Shown: positions 25,908-34,736 of the stretch, in pieces | How the letters are laid out: every line of letters starts with the position of its first letter | Numbering within the stretch: position 1 is the stretch's first letter | Origin: Pseudomonas yamanorum | GTDB lineage: Bacteria > Pseudomonadota > Gammaproteobacteria > Pseudomonadales > Pseudomonadaceae | Length of the DNA stretch: 64,000 nt | NCBI RefSeq assembly: GCF_900105735.1 | Contig: NZ_LT629793.1 | Span: forward strand, 4,712,001 to 4,776,000 | Direction of reading: 5' to 3' | Made by a program: the position numbers and the translations under genes | Notes under the pieces: model-generated | What the model was told of the DNA's origin: nothing | What the model saw: only the letters and a program-made list of their open reading frames with translations | Database searches by the model: none

Positions 25908-26192
25908 TTAGAACGCGTCCATCAGCAAAACCCGGCAGGGTTTGGCTTCGTATTGGTTGATCTGCGGCACCAGGCGGGTGAAGTGCTCCGTCTGGCAGTG
26001 CGCATCCAGCGCGGCCTGGTCGGGCCATTGCTCGACAAAGATAAAGTGCCCGGGGTCTTTCTGGTCGACGAACAGATCGTAGGCGATGCACAGCGGTTCC
26101 TGGCGGGTTTTCTCTACCAGTTCGGCGTACCACGGGCGCACGGTGTCGAGGTGTTCGGGTTTGATGAAGTCTTCGGCAATCACTTTCAGCAT
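25908..26192 (-). CDS. Antibiotic-biosynthesis-monooxygenase (ABM)/YgiN-like protein
   Basis: 94 aa with the ferredoxin-like ABM fold pattern: LKVIAEDFIKPEHLD, EPLCIAYDLFVDQKDPGHFIFVEQWPD and ALDAHCQTEHF. Homologues such as YgiN act as quinol monooxygenases or as small redox or signal-degrading enzymes. It sits 21 bp after the glutamate-synthase-like gene, so the two are probably co-transcribed, suggesting a linked redox reaction. The substrate is unknown. Confidence 0.8.
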   Translation of the reverse strand: MLKVIAEDFIKPEHLDTVRPWYAELVEKTRQEPLCIAYDLFVDQKDPGHFIFVEQWPDQAALDAHCQTEHFTRLVPQINQYEAKPCRVLLMDAF

Positions 26193-26213
26193 CGTATCGC
26201 TCCGTTAAACAGA

Positions 26214-27833
26214 TCAGGCTGCGGCGATTTCATTCGGCTCAAAACTATCGGCCCGCGCCATCTGCCACATGCGCGAGTAAAACTCGCCGTTCACTTCGCC
26301 GGTGAGCAATTCACCTGGCTTGAGGAACACATGCAACTGTGAGAACAACTTGATCTCGGTGGCCGACATACGTCGCACCAAATGCTTGGCCGATAGCTGC
26401 GATGGGTGATCGAGACCGGCGGCGGCGAGCATTTCGGCCAGGGCCTTCAGGGTGTTGCGGTGGAAGTTGAACACGCGCTGGGCCTTGTCCGGCACCACCA
26501 GTGCCCGTTGGCGCAATGGGTCCTGAGTGGCCACGCCGGTAGGGCATTTGTTGGTGTGGCAGCTTTGCGACTGGATGCAACCAATGGCGAACATGAAACC
26601 CCGCGCCGAGTTGGCCCAGTCGGCGCCGATGGCCAGGACGCTGGCGATGTCGAACGCGCTGACGATCTTGCCGCTGGCGCCGAGCTTGATTTTGTCCCGC
26701 AGGTTCAAGCCCACCAGGGTGTTGTGCACGAACAACAAGCCTTCACGCAGCGGCACGCCAATGTGGTCGGTGAACTCCACCGGCGCGGCGCCGGTGCCGC
26801 CCTCCTTGCCGTCCACCACGATGAAGTCCGGGAGGATGCCGGTTTCCAGCATGGCCTTGGCGATGCCCATGAATTCCCACGGGTGGCCCAGGCAGAACTT
26901 GAAGCCCACCGGTTTACCGCCCGACAGTTCACGCAACTGGGCGATGAAATGCATCATTTCGATGGGGGTGGAAAACGCACTGTGGCGCGACGGCGAGATG
27001 CAGTCTTCACCCATCATGATGCCGCGGGTCTCGGCGATTTCCTTGGTCACCTTGTGCTTGGGCAGGATCCCGCCGTGGCCCGGTTTGGCGCCTTGGCTCA
27101 TCTTGATTTCGATCATCCGCACTTGCGGGTTCTGCGCCTGCACGGCGAAACGTTCCGGGTCGAAAAGGCCGGCGCTGGTGCGGCAACCGAAGTAGCCGCT
27201 GCCCAGTTCCCAGGTCAGGTCGCCGCCGTTTTCCCGGTGATAGGGGCTGATACTGCCTTCACCGGTGTCGTGGGCGAAGTTGCCGAGCTTGGCACCCTGG
27301 TTGAGGGCGCGAATCGCGTTGGCGCTCAACGAGCCGAAACTCATGGCCGAGATGTTGAACACCGAGGCCGAGTACGGCTGCTTGCACTGCGGGCCACCGA
27401 CCATCACGCGAAACGCGCTGGGGTCGCTCAACGGCGCGGGGCGCATGGAGTGGCCGATAAATTCAAAGCCGGACTGATACACGTCGATCAGCGTACCGAA
27501 GGGTTTGTCGGCGCTTTCGTTCTTGGCGCGGGAATAGACCAGCGAGCGCTGGGCCCGGGAAAAGGGCAGGGCGTCGCTGTCGGATTCCAGCAGGTATTGG
27601 CGGATTTCCGGACGGATGCCTTCCACCAGGTAACGGATATTGCCCAGGATCGGGTAGTTGCGGCGCACCGCGTGGGGGCTTTGCAGCAGGTCGAAAATGC
27701 CGATCAGGCTGAGGATGCCGGTGACCGTCGCGATCGGCCACACCCATTCGTGTTCGATAAACGGCATGCTGGCGAGGGTGAAAATGACGCAGGCGGCAAA
27801 GAACGCGTAACGGCTTAGTAACGACAGGCTCAT
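26214..27833 (-). CDS. Membrane-anchored FMN-binding glutamate-synthase-like protein (GltB2 domain)
   Basis: 539 aa from MSLSLLSRYAFF; seven codons upstream are open but less likely. Two N-terminal membrane helices (FFAACVIFTLASMPFI, VWPIATVTGILSLIGIFDLL) precede a glutamate synthase alpha-subunit FMN barrel: TGEGSISPYHRE, KMSQGAKPGHGGILP, VDGKEGGTGAAP. A 3Fe-4S-type cluster site, CIQSQSCHTNKC, shows the C-x5-C-x4-C spacing of GltS. The amidotransferase domain of real glutamate synthase is absent, so it does not use glutamine directly. Homologues are common; their reaction is undetermined. It follows the LuxR gene by 39 bp. Confidence 0.85.
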   Translation of the reverse strand: MSLSLLSRYAFFAACVIFTLASMPFIEHEWVWPIATVTGILSLIGIFDLLQSPHAVRRNYPILGNIRYLVEGIRPEIRQYLLESDSDALPFSRAQRSLVYSRAKNESADKPFGTLIDVYQSGFEFIGHSMRPAPLSDPSAFRVMVGGPQCKQPYSASVFNISAMSFGSLSANAIRALNQGAKLGNFAHDTGEGSISPYHRENGGDLTWELGSGYFGCRTSAGLFDPERFAVQAQNPQVRMIEIKMSQGAKPGHGGILPKHKVTKEIAETRGIMMGEDCISPSRHSAFSTPIEMMHFIAQLRELSGGKPVGFKFCLGHPWEFMGIAKAMLETGILPDFIVVDGKEGGTGAAPVEFTDHIGVPLREGLLFVHNTLVGLNLRDKIKLGASGKIVSAFDIASVLAIGADWANSARGFMFAIGCIQSQSCHTNKCPTGVATQDPLRQRALVVPDKAQRVFNFHRNTLKALAEMLAAAGLDHPSQLSAKHLVRRMSATEIKLFSQLHVFLKPGELLTGEVNGEFYSRMWQMARADSFEPNEIAAA

Positions 27834-27872
27834 ACGGTTTTCCTTAGGTTCCACTCATCAGTAATACGATTT

Positions 27873-28637
27873 TCAGGCGTTTTGCGCCTGCAGAAAAATC
27901 GAGAACAGCTCCGACTGGGATTTGATCCCCAGCTTGCTGTACATGTGTTTCTTATGGACTTTCACGGTTTCAACAGAGATTTCCAGCTTACGAGCGATTT
28001 CCTTGCTGGAGCAACCACTGAGCATCAAACGGCCCACATCCAGCTCCCGCGCGGTGAGTTGCGCGCCCCAGCCATCGTTGTGGATCGGCGGCTCCGGGGC
28101 GCTCACCTGGTTGAGTTCATGGGGCAGGCGTTGGCGCAGCAAGCCCAGCACCCACGGCTGAATCAGCGACAGCAGGGCAATCTGCTGCGGGTCAAAGCGC
28201 TGTTTGGAGCCCAGGGACAGGCATAAGGTTCGCCCGTCCGGTTGCTGGCAGTTGAACTGGATTTCATCGGCCACCACGTTCAGCCGGAAGTAGCGCTGGT
28301 AGTACTCGGTCAGCTCGAAATGCTCCGGGGCCACTTCGGCCAGGCGAAACAGCCCGGTGCGCGAGTGTTCACGGCTGGCGATGTAGAAGGGGTCGAGCAG
28401 GTACAAGCCGTTGAGGTAATCCTGGAACAGATGGTCCGGCTCACCGTCCTGGCCCGGGCATTCGGCGAACACCAGGGGCTTGTGCTCGCTGCTGAACAGC
28501 AACACCACCCAACTGTCGAACGGCACATATTGGTCCAGCAACCGGACCAGCTGCGTCCAGAAATTCGGCTGGTCCAGGGCGTCTATCATCTGCCCCACCG
28601 AACGGTGCCAGGCGATGTCTTCCAGCGACAATGTCAT
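27873..28637 (-). CDS. LuxR-family transcriptional regulator
   Basis: 254 aa. The C-terminal 65 residues form a GerE/LuxR helix-turn-helix: LTARELDVGRLMLSGCSSKEIA, KLEISVETVKVHKKHMYSKLGI. The N-terminal ~170 residues (ALDQPNFWTQLVRLLDQYVPFDSWVVLLF) do not show the Trp/Tyr/Asp pattern of an acyl-homoserine-lactone domain or a receiver aspartate, so its signal is unknown. It is divergent from the nitrilase-family gene across 93 bp and upstream of the glutamate-synthase-like gene. It probably controls one or both. Confidence 0.85.
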   Translation of the reverse strand: MTLSLEDIAWHRSVGQMIDALDQPNFWTQLVRLLDQYVPFDSWVVLLFSSEHKPLVFAECPGQDGEPDHLFQDYLNGLYLLDPFYIASREHSRTGLFRLAEVAPEHFELTEYYQRYFRLNVVADEIQFNCQQPDGRTLCLSLGSKQRFDPQQIALLSLIQPWVLGLLRQRLPHELNQVSAPEPPIHNDGWGAQLTARELDVGRLMLSGCSSKEIARKLEISVETVKVHKKHMYSKLGIKSQSELFSIFLQAQNA

Positions 28638-28730
28638 GCATCTACCCCCATAGGGTTAACCCGGCTGCGTGATTTCCCGAGTGTTCGCGGCTGCGCATAC
28701 TGCGCCACAGATAAAGAACAAGGAATAACC

Positions 28731-29552
28731 ATGAAGGTCGAATTTGCCCAACTGGCAGGCCGCGATAACGGCACAGCTTACAACCTTGAGCGCGCTTTGG
28801 CGGCGATTGCTGCGTGTGCGGCGGATACCCAATTGGTCGTATTCCCGGAAACCCACCTGATGGGCTTCCCGACCGCCGGCACTGTGGCCGAGGTGGCCGA
28901 GCCGGTGGAGGGCCCGACCGTCCAGGCGATTATCCAGGCGGCGCGCACGCGCAATATTGCCGTTGTCATCGGCATGGCCGAGAACGACGCAGGCCAGTTC
29001 TACAACACCACCTTGATGATCACCCCGGACGGTATCGCCCTGCGCTATCGCAAGACCCACCTGTGGGCCTCGGACCGCGGCGTGTTCACTCCCGGCGACC
29101 GCTACGCCACCTGCGAGTGGAACGGCGTGCGCGTGGGCCTGCTGATCTGCTACGACATCGAATTCCCGGAAACCGCCCGCGCCCTGGCGCAGTTGGGGGC
29201 TGAAGTGTTGATCGTCACCAACGGCAACATGGACCCGTACGGCCCCACCCACCGCACCGCGATCATGGCCCGCGCCCAGGAAAATCAGGCGTTTGCACTG
29301 ATGGTCAACCGGGTGGAAGAGGGCGACGACGGCCTGATGTTTGCCGGTGGCAGTGCGCTGGTGGACCCGTTTGGCAGCTTGCTGTTCGAAGCCGGGCGCG
29401 AGGAAGGGCAATTCAGGGTTGAACTGGACCTGGGGCAACTGGCGGCGGCACGACAGGATTATCGCTACCTGGATGACCAGCGCTTGAAATTGCCGGGGGA
29501 GGTGATTGAGCGCACGGGCGGAACGCGGGAGTTATTGATCCCGAAACCCTGA
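28731..29552 (+). CDS. Carbon-nitrogen hydrolase (nitrilase superfamily amidase)
   Basis: 273 aa, with AAGGAATAACC before the ATG. The catalytic triad is complete: E40 in VVFPETHLM, K108 in YRKTHLW, C140 in LLICYDIEFPE. This places it among omega-amidase/aliphatic amidase-like branches that hydrolyse C-N bonds in small amides. The next gene on the strand is an APC permease (after a repeat), suggesting uptake then hydrolysis of a nitrogen compound, possibly an amide or polyamine derivative. Substrate is inferred only from context. Confidence 0.85.
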   Translation: MKVEFAQLAGRDNGTAYNLERALAAIAACAADTQLVVFPETHLMGFPTAGTVAEVAEPVEGPTVQAIIQAARTRNIAVVIGMAENDAGQFYNTTLMITPDGIALRYRKTHLWASDRGVFTPGDRYATCEWNGVRVGLLICYDIEFPETARALAQLGAEVLIVTNGNMDPYGPTHRTAIMARAQENQAFALMVNRVEEGDDGLMFAGGSALVDPFGSLLFEAGREEGQFRVELDLGQLAAARQDYRYLDDQRLKLPGEVIERTGGTRELLIPKP

Positions 29553-29580
29553 CCCCGATTCCCTACCACAGGAGATCCAA

Positions 29581-29690
29581 TGTGGGAGCTGTCGAGCCCC
29601 AGCGAGGCTGCGATAGCGGTGGGTCAAACGCTATCAATAGTGACTGTGCTGACGTCATCGCAGCCTCGCTGAAGCTCGACAGCTCCCACA
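29581..29690. repeat. REPIN-like inverted repeat, TGTGGGAGCTGTCGAGC class
   Basis: Arms 29581-29614 and 29657-29690 are reverse complements with a few mismatches in the middle (GAGCCCCAGCGAGG against CCTCGCTGAAGCTC). It separates the hydrolase from the permease. Confidence 0.82.
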
Positions 29691-29800
29691 GGGAACTCGC
29701 TTCATTACAACCAGAAATACTGTTCCCACCCATAAAAATAGCTTTCGCTGCACCGACTTCAGTCCTGCCATAACTCTAATAATTGCGCGGAGAATCGCTC

Positions 29801-31126
29801 ATGGCTCGTTTGCAACGCACCCTGTCGCTAGGGTCGGTGGTGCTGTTTGGCATCGCCTATATGACACCGATCATTGTCTTGGGTACCTTCGGCATCCTGG
29901 CGCAATCCACCGCCGGGATGGTCCCGGCCGCTTACCTGGCCGCGCTGGTGGCGATGTTCTTCACCGCCATGAGCTACGGCCGCATGGCCTCGGCGTTCCC
30001 GGTGGCCGGTTCCGCCTACAGCTATGTGCGCAAGGCCATCAGCCCCAAGCTCGGGTTTATCGCCGGTTGGGCGGTGTTGCTCGACTACCTGTTCCTGCCC
30101 ATGGCCATCTGGCTGATCGGCGCGGCCTACCTGCATTCGGCCTTTCCGGCAGTGCCCCAATGGGTCTGGGTACTGGCGTTTATCGGTGTCACCAGCGTGA
30201 TCAACATCATCGGCCTGAAACTCGCCAACGGCATCAACGCCTTGCTGATGCTGGTGCAGTTCCTGGTGCTGATCGCCTTCGTCGCGCTGTGCATCCACTA
30301 CATCGGCGGTGATGCGAGCAAGCCGCTGTGGACCATCACCCCGTTCTTCAATGGCCAGATGCAAATGCCGTTGATCATGAGCGGCGCAGCGATCGCCTGC
30401 TATTCGTTCCTGGGCTTTGACGCGGTCAGCACCCTGACCGAAGAAACCCGTGACCCGCGCCGCACCATTCCCCGGGCGATCATGCTGATCACCCTGATCG
30501 GCGGGCTGATCTTTGTTGGGGTGTCGTACTTCGTGCAGATCGCTCACCCATCGTTCGAATTTACCGACGTGGACTCCGCAGCCTACGAGATTGCCCGCAA
30601 CATTGGCGGCGACCTGTTCGTGTCGATCTTCCTGATCGGCCTGATCGTCGGCCAGTTCGCTTCAGGTTTGTCGGCCCAGGCCAGTGGTTCGCGGTTGCTG
30701 TTTGCGATGGGGCGCGACGGGGTGTTGCCCAAGTCGTTCTTCGGCACCTTGCATGCGCGCTTCGGCACGCCGGTCAACAGCATCCTGCTGTGCGCGGTGG
30801 TTGCGTTACTGGCGTTGAGACTGGACGTGACCACCTCGACCTCGTTCATCAACTTCGGCGCGTTCCTGGCTTTCAGCCTGGTGAACCTGTCGGTGATCTT
30901 TCACTACTGGATCGGCGCGAAGCAGCGCGGGTTGCGGGAGCTGGTGTTGTTCGTGGTGTTCCCCACCATAGGCCTGGTGGCGGATTTGTGGCTGATGGTC
31001 AGCCTCGATCACCTGGCGATCTACCTGGGCCTGAGCTGGTTGGCGATTGGCCTGGTGTACCTGGGTTTCCTGACGCGGGGCTTCTCGCAACAGCCGCCGG
31101 AAATGGACTTTCAGGAAGCCGCATAG
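29801..31126 (+). CDS. APC-family permease (PuuP/YcjJ-like, amino acid or polyamine)
   Basis: 441 aa, GGAG seven to ten bases before the ATG. Twelve hydrophobic helices; helix 1 is SLGSVVLFGIAYMTPIIVLG, with FPVAGSAYSYVRKAISPKLGF and GFDAVSTLTEETRDPRRTIPRA typical of the putrescine-importer-like branch. It should import an amine or amino acid with protons. Coupling with the nitrilase-type hydrolase upstream is suggested by adjacency, although a REPIN lies between them. Confidence 0.85.
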   Translation: MARLQRTLSLGSVVLFGIAYMTPIIVLGTFGILAQSTAGMVPAAYLAALVAMFFTAMSYGRMASAFPVAGSAYSYVRKAISPKLGFIAGWAVLLDYLFLPMAIWLIGAAYLHSAFPAVPQWVWVLAFIGVTSVINIIGLKLANGINALLMLVQFLVLIAFVALCIHYIGGDASKPLWTITPFFNGQMQMPLIMSGAAIACYSFLGFDAVSTLTEETRDPRRTIPRAIMLITLIGGLIFVGVSYFVQIAHPSFEFTDVDSAAYEIARNIGGDLFVSIFLIGLIVGQFASGLSAQASGSRLLFAMGRDGVLPKSFFGTLHARFGTPVNSILLCAVVALLALRLDVTTSTSFINFGAFLAFSLVNLSVIFHYWIGAKQRGLRELVLFVVFPTIGLVADLWLMVSLDHLAIYLGLSWLAIGLVYLGFLTRGFSQQPPEMDFQEAA

Positions 31127-31180
31127 AAGCTCGGGGTCTATTCTTATTGCAATCGGTTCTCGTTTGGGTGCATCATTTGT

Positions 31181-31193
31181 GTTACTGTATAAC
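31181..31193. promoter_or_regulatory. Putative Zur box upstream of rpmE2
   Basis: GTTACTGTATAAC matches GTTATANTATAAC at eleven of thirteen positions and is embedded in the longer symmetric GTGTTACTGTATAACAC (31179-31195). It lies 33 bp before the rpmE2 start. Zur repression of zinc-free ribosomal paralogues is well established in other bacteria. Confidence 0.68.
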
Positions 31194-31226
31194 ACTTGAT
31201 GTTCACCCAGACGCCCCGGAGGCCTT

Positions 31227-31499
31227 ATGAAACCTGGTATCCACCCCGACTACCGCACCGTGTTGTTCCATGACACCGCCGCCGACGTTTTCTTCCTGAT
31301 CGGTTCCACGGTGGAAACCGACCGTACGCAGAAGCACAGCGACGGCAACACCTACCCTTACGTGCTCCTCGACGTATCCAGCGCCTCGCACCCGGTATAC
31401 ACCGGCCAGCAGCGCAAGACCCAATCCGAAGGCCGCATCGCCGGCTTCAACAAACGGTTTGCGTCGTTTGGTTCGAGCCCGAAGAACGCCGAAGCCTGA
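31227..31499 (+). CDS. rpmE2: 50S ribosomal protein L31 type B (zinc-independent)
   Basis: 90 aa: [42 protein letters not shown] and [10 protein letters not shown] are type-B L31 signatures. The protein contains no cysteine, so it lacks the CxxC zinc site of the standard L31. Under zinc shortage it can replace the zinc form on ribosomes and free zinc. A Zur-like site upstream fits this. The gene is monocistronic; a weak inverted repeat (31505-31513 with 31526-31534) follows it. Confidence 0.95.
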   Translation: MKPGIHPDYRTVLFHDTAADVFFLIGSTVETDRTQKHSDGNTYPYVLLDVSSASHPVYTGQQRKTQSEGRIAGFNKRFASFGSSPKNAEA

Positions 31500-31524
31500 G
31501 CCTGTCCCCTGTAGAGGATTGCCT

Positions 31525-32931
31525 TTACAGGGGATCTGTCGTCTGGCGAATCGGCAACACCACCCGAAACGTCGTGCCTTTGCCCACTTCGCTGTTCACT
31601 GAAATGGTCCCGTGATGCTTCTTCACAATGCCATACGACAGGGACAGCCCCAGGCCTGTACCTTCGCCCACCGGCTTGGTGGTGAAGAACGGGTCGAAGA
31701 TCTTCTGCACGGTCTCCGGCGCGATCCCGCAGCCGGTGTCCGCCACTTCCAGCCAGACCTGGTCGCCCTCCACGCCATTGCTGAGGGTGATGGTGCCGCG
31801 TTCCGGGCCCATGGCCTGGGCGGCGTTGATCACCAGGTTCATCACCACCTGATTGAGCTGCGAGGCCAGGCATTCAATGTCCGGCAGCTTCTGGAAACGC
31901 TTGACCACATCGGCCTTGTACTTGAGTTCGCTGGCGACGATGTTCAGGGTTGAGTCGATACCCTGTTGCAGGTTTGCCCACTGCCATTTCTCGTCGTTGT
32001 CGACCCGCGAGAAATCCTTCAGGTCCTTGACGATCCGGGCCACGCGGCCAATGCCGTCCTTGGATTCGTGGATCAGAATCGGAATGTCTTCCTTGAGAAA
32101 CTCCAGGTCCATGGCCTTGCGCAGGCGTTGCAATTGCGCCAGGCATTCACCGGGCGCGAGGGCTTCTTCGGCCTGCTGATAGGCGTCGAGCATCTGTTGC
32201 AACTGTTTGAAGTAGCCGTCCAGGGTGCTCAGGTTGGAGGAGATGAACCCCACCGGGTTGTTGATTTCATGGGCCATGCCCGCCGCGAGCTGGCCCAGGG
32301 ACGCGAGTTTTTCCGACTGCACCAACTGGCTTTCCAGTTGCTTGCGCTCATCGATTTCCAGCTGCAGCGCCTGGCTGGTCAAGGTCAATGCATGGGTACG
32401 TTGCTCCACCAGATGCTCCAGGTGACTGGTTTGCAGGGACGCACGTCGGGCCATGTCCCATTTGGCGGCCAGGGTGTTAGCCATCTGTTGGACTTCGATG
32501 TTGTCGAAAGGCTTTTTCAGGATCAGCAGGCGGTCATGGCCCTGCAGCCGAAACAGCAGTTCTTCCCAGGAATAATCGGAGTAGGCGGTGCACACCACCA
32601 CTTGCAGTTGCGGGTCGACTTTCCATAATTCTTCGATGGTTTGCGCGCCGTCCCAGCCCTGAGGCATGCGCATGTCGACAAAGGCCAGGGCGTAGGGACG
32701 CTCTTGTTGCATGGCTTGGCACAGCAACTGCAATCCTTCCTGGCCGCCGTAGGCCGAATCCAGCTCAAAGGCCAGGGCCTGGGGTTTGGCGCTGTCGCCG
32801 AAGAGCGCAGTTTCCATCTCATCCAGTTCGTGGTTCGCGTCGACGGGCGGCATCAAAATCTTGCGAAAGTCCTCGTGAATCGACGGGGTGTCATCGATCA
32901 ATAAGATTCGCCGGTTTGGTGGTTTATTCAT
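31525..32931 (-). CDS. Receiver-histidine kinase hybrid (REC-HisKA-HATPase), cytoplasmic
   Basis: 468 aa from the ATG giving MNKPPNRR (a TTG two codons earlier overlaps the previous stop). The receiver has [17 protein letters not shown], phospho-Asp in FVDMRMP, Thr in CTAYS and Lys in LKKPF, with an extra ~30 residues between the first helix and second strand. A coiled coil leads to the kinase: [16 protein letters not shown]-box, [11 protein letters not shown]-box, DTGCGI and [16 protein letters not shown]. No membrane helix. It starts two bases after the membrane kinase stop, so the two are co-translated. Its receiver is paralogous to that of the REC-GGDEF-EAL protein in the operon. Confidence 0.9.
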   Translation of the reverse strand: MNKPPNRRILLIDDTPSIHEDFRKILMPPVDANHELDEMETALFGDSAKPQALAFELDSAYGGQEGLQLLCQAMQQERPYALAFVDMRMPQGWDGAQTIEELWKVDPQLQVVVCTAYSDYSWEELLFRLQGHDRLLILKKPFDNIEVQQMANTLAAKWDMARRASLQTSHLEHLVEQRTHALTLTSQALQLEIDERKQLESQLVQSEKLASLGQLAAGMAHEINNPVGFISSNLSTLDGYFKQLQQMLDAYQQAEEALAPGECLAQLQRLRKAMDLEFLKEDIPILIHESKDGIGRVARIVKDLKDFSRVDNDEKWQWANLQQGIDSTLNIVASELKYKADVVKRFQKLPDIECLASQLNQVVMNLVINAAQAMGPERGTITLSNGVEGDQVWLEVADTGCGIAPETVQKIFDPFFTTKPVGEGTGLGLSLSYGIVKKHHGTISVNSEVGKGTTFRVVLPIRQTTDPL

Positions 32932-32933
32932 GC

Positions 32934-34736
32934 TCAAGTCCGTGCGGGATCAAGGGGGATGAGCAAGGTGAACAACGCGCCTTTGCCCGGGCCATCGCTG
33001 TGGGCAGTCAGGCGGCCCTTCATTTCCAGGGCCGCCAGGGCGCAGCTGTGCAGGCCAAAGCCGTGGCCTTCCTTGCGGGTGGTAAAACCGTGGGTGAAGA
33101 TTCGCGTCATGTTTTCTGCGGGTATGCCTTCGCCCTCGTCCCTGACGCTGATCTGCAAGGTGCCGTCGTCCAGCGGCAGCACCGTCAGGGTCATTTGCCG
33201 GGTGCGGTCGGTGAGGTTGGACATGGCGTACTTGGCGTTGCTGATCAGGTTGACCAGGATCAGCAGCAACCGATGCTTGTCGACCATGATCTCGGGGACG
33301 TCGTGGTAGTTCTTGACCACGGTCACATGGTGGCGGCTCAGGGCCCCGGAATTCATGCGCAACGCATCCTCCATCAAGGCGCTGATATGCACCGGCTCCA
33401 GCAGTGTGGATGCGCCGGCGTAGGACTGCTGGGTGGAAACAATGTCCTTGATGTGGTCGACGCTTTTGCTCAGTTGCGCCAGTTCCTCGGTGAGGCCCTG
33501 CTGTTCAGTGGCGATGGCGTCGACCAACTGGTTCAGGTAATCGGGCAACAACTTGCCTTTTTCATTCTCGGTGAGAAAGGTCCCCAGGTCGCGGCGGTGC
33601 TCGTTGATCAACTGCATGGCCTTGCCCAGCCCCAGCGCCTTGCTGGTGCGCAGCTTGCGCGTCACCAGCTCGGCGGAGATATTCACGCTGTTGAGTACGT
33701 TGCCGACGTTGTGCAGCACGTTGGTGGCAATTTCCGCCATGCCGGCCTGGCGGGCGCTGTCCAGGAGTTCACCCTGGGCATCCTTGAGTTCCCGGGTACG
33801 CTCCTCGACGCGTTGCTCAAGGTTTTCGTTGACCACATGCAAAGCCCGGTTGACCCGGTTGATCTCGGCGAAACTGCGCAACAGGCGAATCGCCAGGTAC
33901 AGCAGCAGCGCCACCAACAAGGTCGAAAACACCAGCAGGTAGCGATGGTATTTCTGGTCGAGCAGGTCGGCGGCCGCCTGGTCCTGGTTGAGCTGGTTGG
34001 TCAGGTCGTCCAGATGATCGGCCAGCGGCACGGCGGCGATGCGTTCGAGCAGGTCGTTGACCACGGGCTGTTCCCGCAGGATCAGCGAAATATGCTTGCT
34101 GAGAATCTCCACCGGCACCTGGAACGACTCGGGCAGGCTCAGTTTATTGATCGCCAGTTTGTTCAGGCCCACCAGAATGTCGGCGGCCTTGTCGTCGCTG
34201 GTCACCTGGGCGAATTCGAGGCTGCTCAGGAGTACGTCGTAGGTGTCGGTGGCGATGCTTTGCTGAAGCAGCTTGTCCCCGTCGGTGAGTGCCAGGAACT
34301 GCGCCTGAATATCGTCTTCGGCCGTGGGCAGGAAGGCCAGAGAGTTGCGCAGTACCGCATTGTGGGACTTGAATTGCTCCACCAGCCGGGCCTTTTCCTG
34401 GATTGCCTGGCGATAGGCATCCTGGCTGGATTGCCAGTGGGCCGGGTCTTCGTGAGTGTTCTGCGACTCGCGGCGCTCAAGCTGGGCCCACAGGTCGTTT
34501 ATCTCTTTGAGGGGGGCGACCAAGGGGTCGTAGTTGTGGGTCAGGGCAATCCTGGCCTTGAGCACTTCGCTGTCCCATTGTGAGTTCAGTTGCTTGATTT
34601 CGCGGATCAGGTCGCGGGATTCGGTGTAGGTGGTCTGTTCGCTCGATGACTTGAGGTACAGGAATACCAGGGTCGAGGCCAGTATCAGGGTCATGGCGCT
34701 GAGCATGAGCTGGGTGGCGCGGCGGGAGAGCTTCAT
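32934..34736 (-). CDS. Membrane histidine kinase with large periplasmic sensor region
   Basis: 600 aa, starting at the ATG that overlaps the peroxidase stop by four bases, which decides it over a start six codons upstream. Two membrane helices (LMLSAMTLILASTLVFLYL; LLVFSTLLVALLLYLAIRLL) bracket a ~240-residue, helical periplasmic domain. A coiled coil then leads to an atypical H-box, EIATNVLHNVGNVLNSV, and an ATPase domain with LVNLISNAKYAM, DEGEGI and GHGFGLHSCALAA. The HNVGN box is a recognised variant class. Being translationally coupled to a periplasmic diheme peroxidase suggests that it senses redox or peroxide, which is inferred. Confidence 0.88.
   Translation of the reverse strand: MKLSRRATQLMLSAMTLILASTLVFLYLKSSSEQTTYTESRDLIREIKQLNSQWDSEVLKARIALTHNYDPLVAPLKEINDLWAQLERRESQNTHEDPAHWQSSQDAYRQAIQEKARLVEQFKSHNAVLRNSLAFLPTAEDDIQAQFLALTDGDKLLQQSIATDTYDVLLSSLEFAQVTSDDKAADILVGLNKLAINKLSLPESFQVPVEILSKHISLILREQPVVNDLLERIAAVPLADHLDDLTNQLNQDQAAADLLDQKYHRYLLVFSTLLVALLLYLAIRLLRSFAEINRVNRALHVVNENLEQRVEERTRELKDAQGELLDSARQAGMAEIATNVLHNVGNVLNSVNISAELVTRKLRTSKALGLGKAMQLINEHRRDLGTFLTENEKGKLLPDYLNQLVDAIATEQQGLTEELAQLSKSVDHIKDIVSTQQSYAGASTLLEPVHISALMEDALRMNSGALSRHHVTVVKNYHDVPEIMVDKHRLLLILVNLISNAKYAMSNLTDRTRQMTLTVLPLDDGTLQISVRDEGEGIPAENMTRIFTHGFTTRKEGHGFGLHSCALAALEMKGRLTAHSDGPGKGALFTLLIPLDPART

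Noticed and set aside
29582..29773. 63-codon frame after the nitrilase gene
   Set aside because: Its first half is a REPIN; no ribosome site.
31505..31534. Inverted repeat TCCCCTGTA/TACAGGGGA as terminator for rpmE2
   Set aside because: Stem has nine pairs with a 12-base loop, no T-run, and overlaps the stop of the convergent gene; too weak to list.
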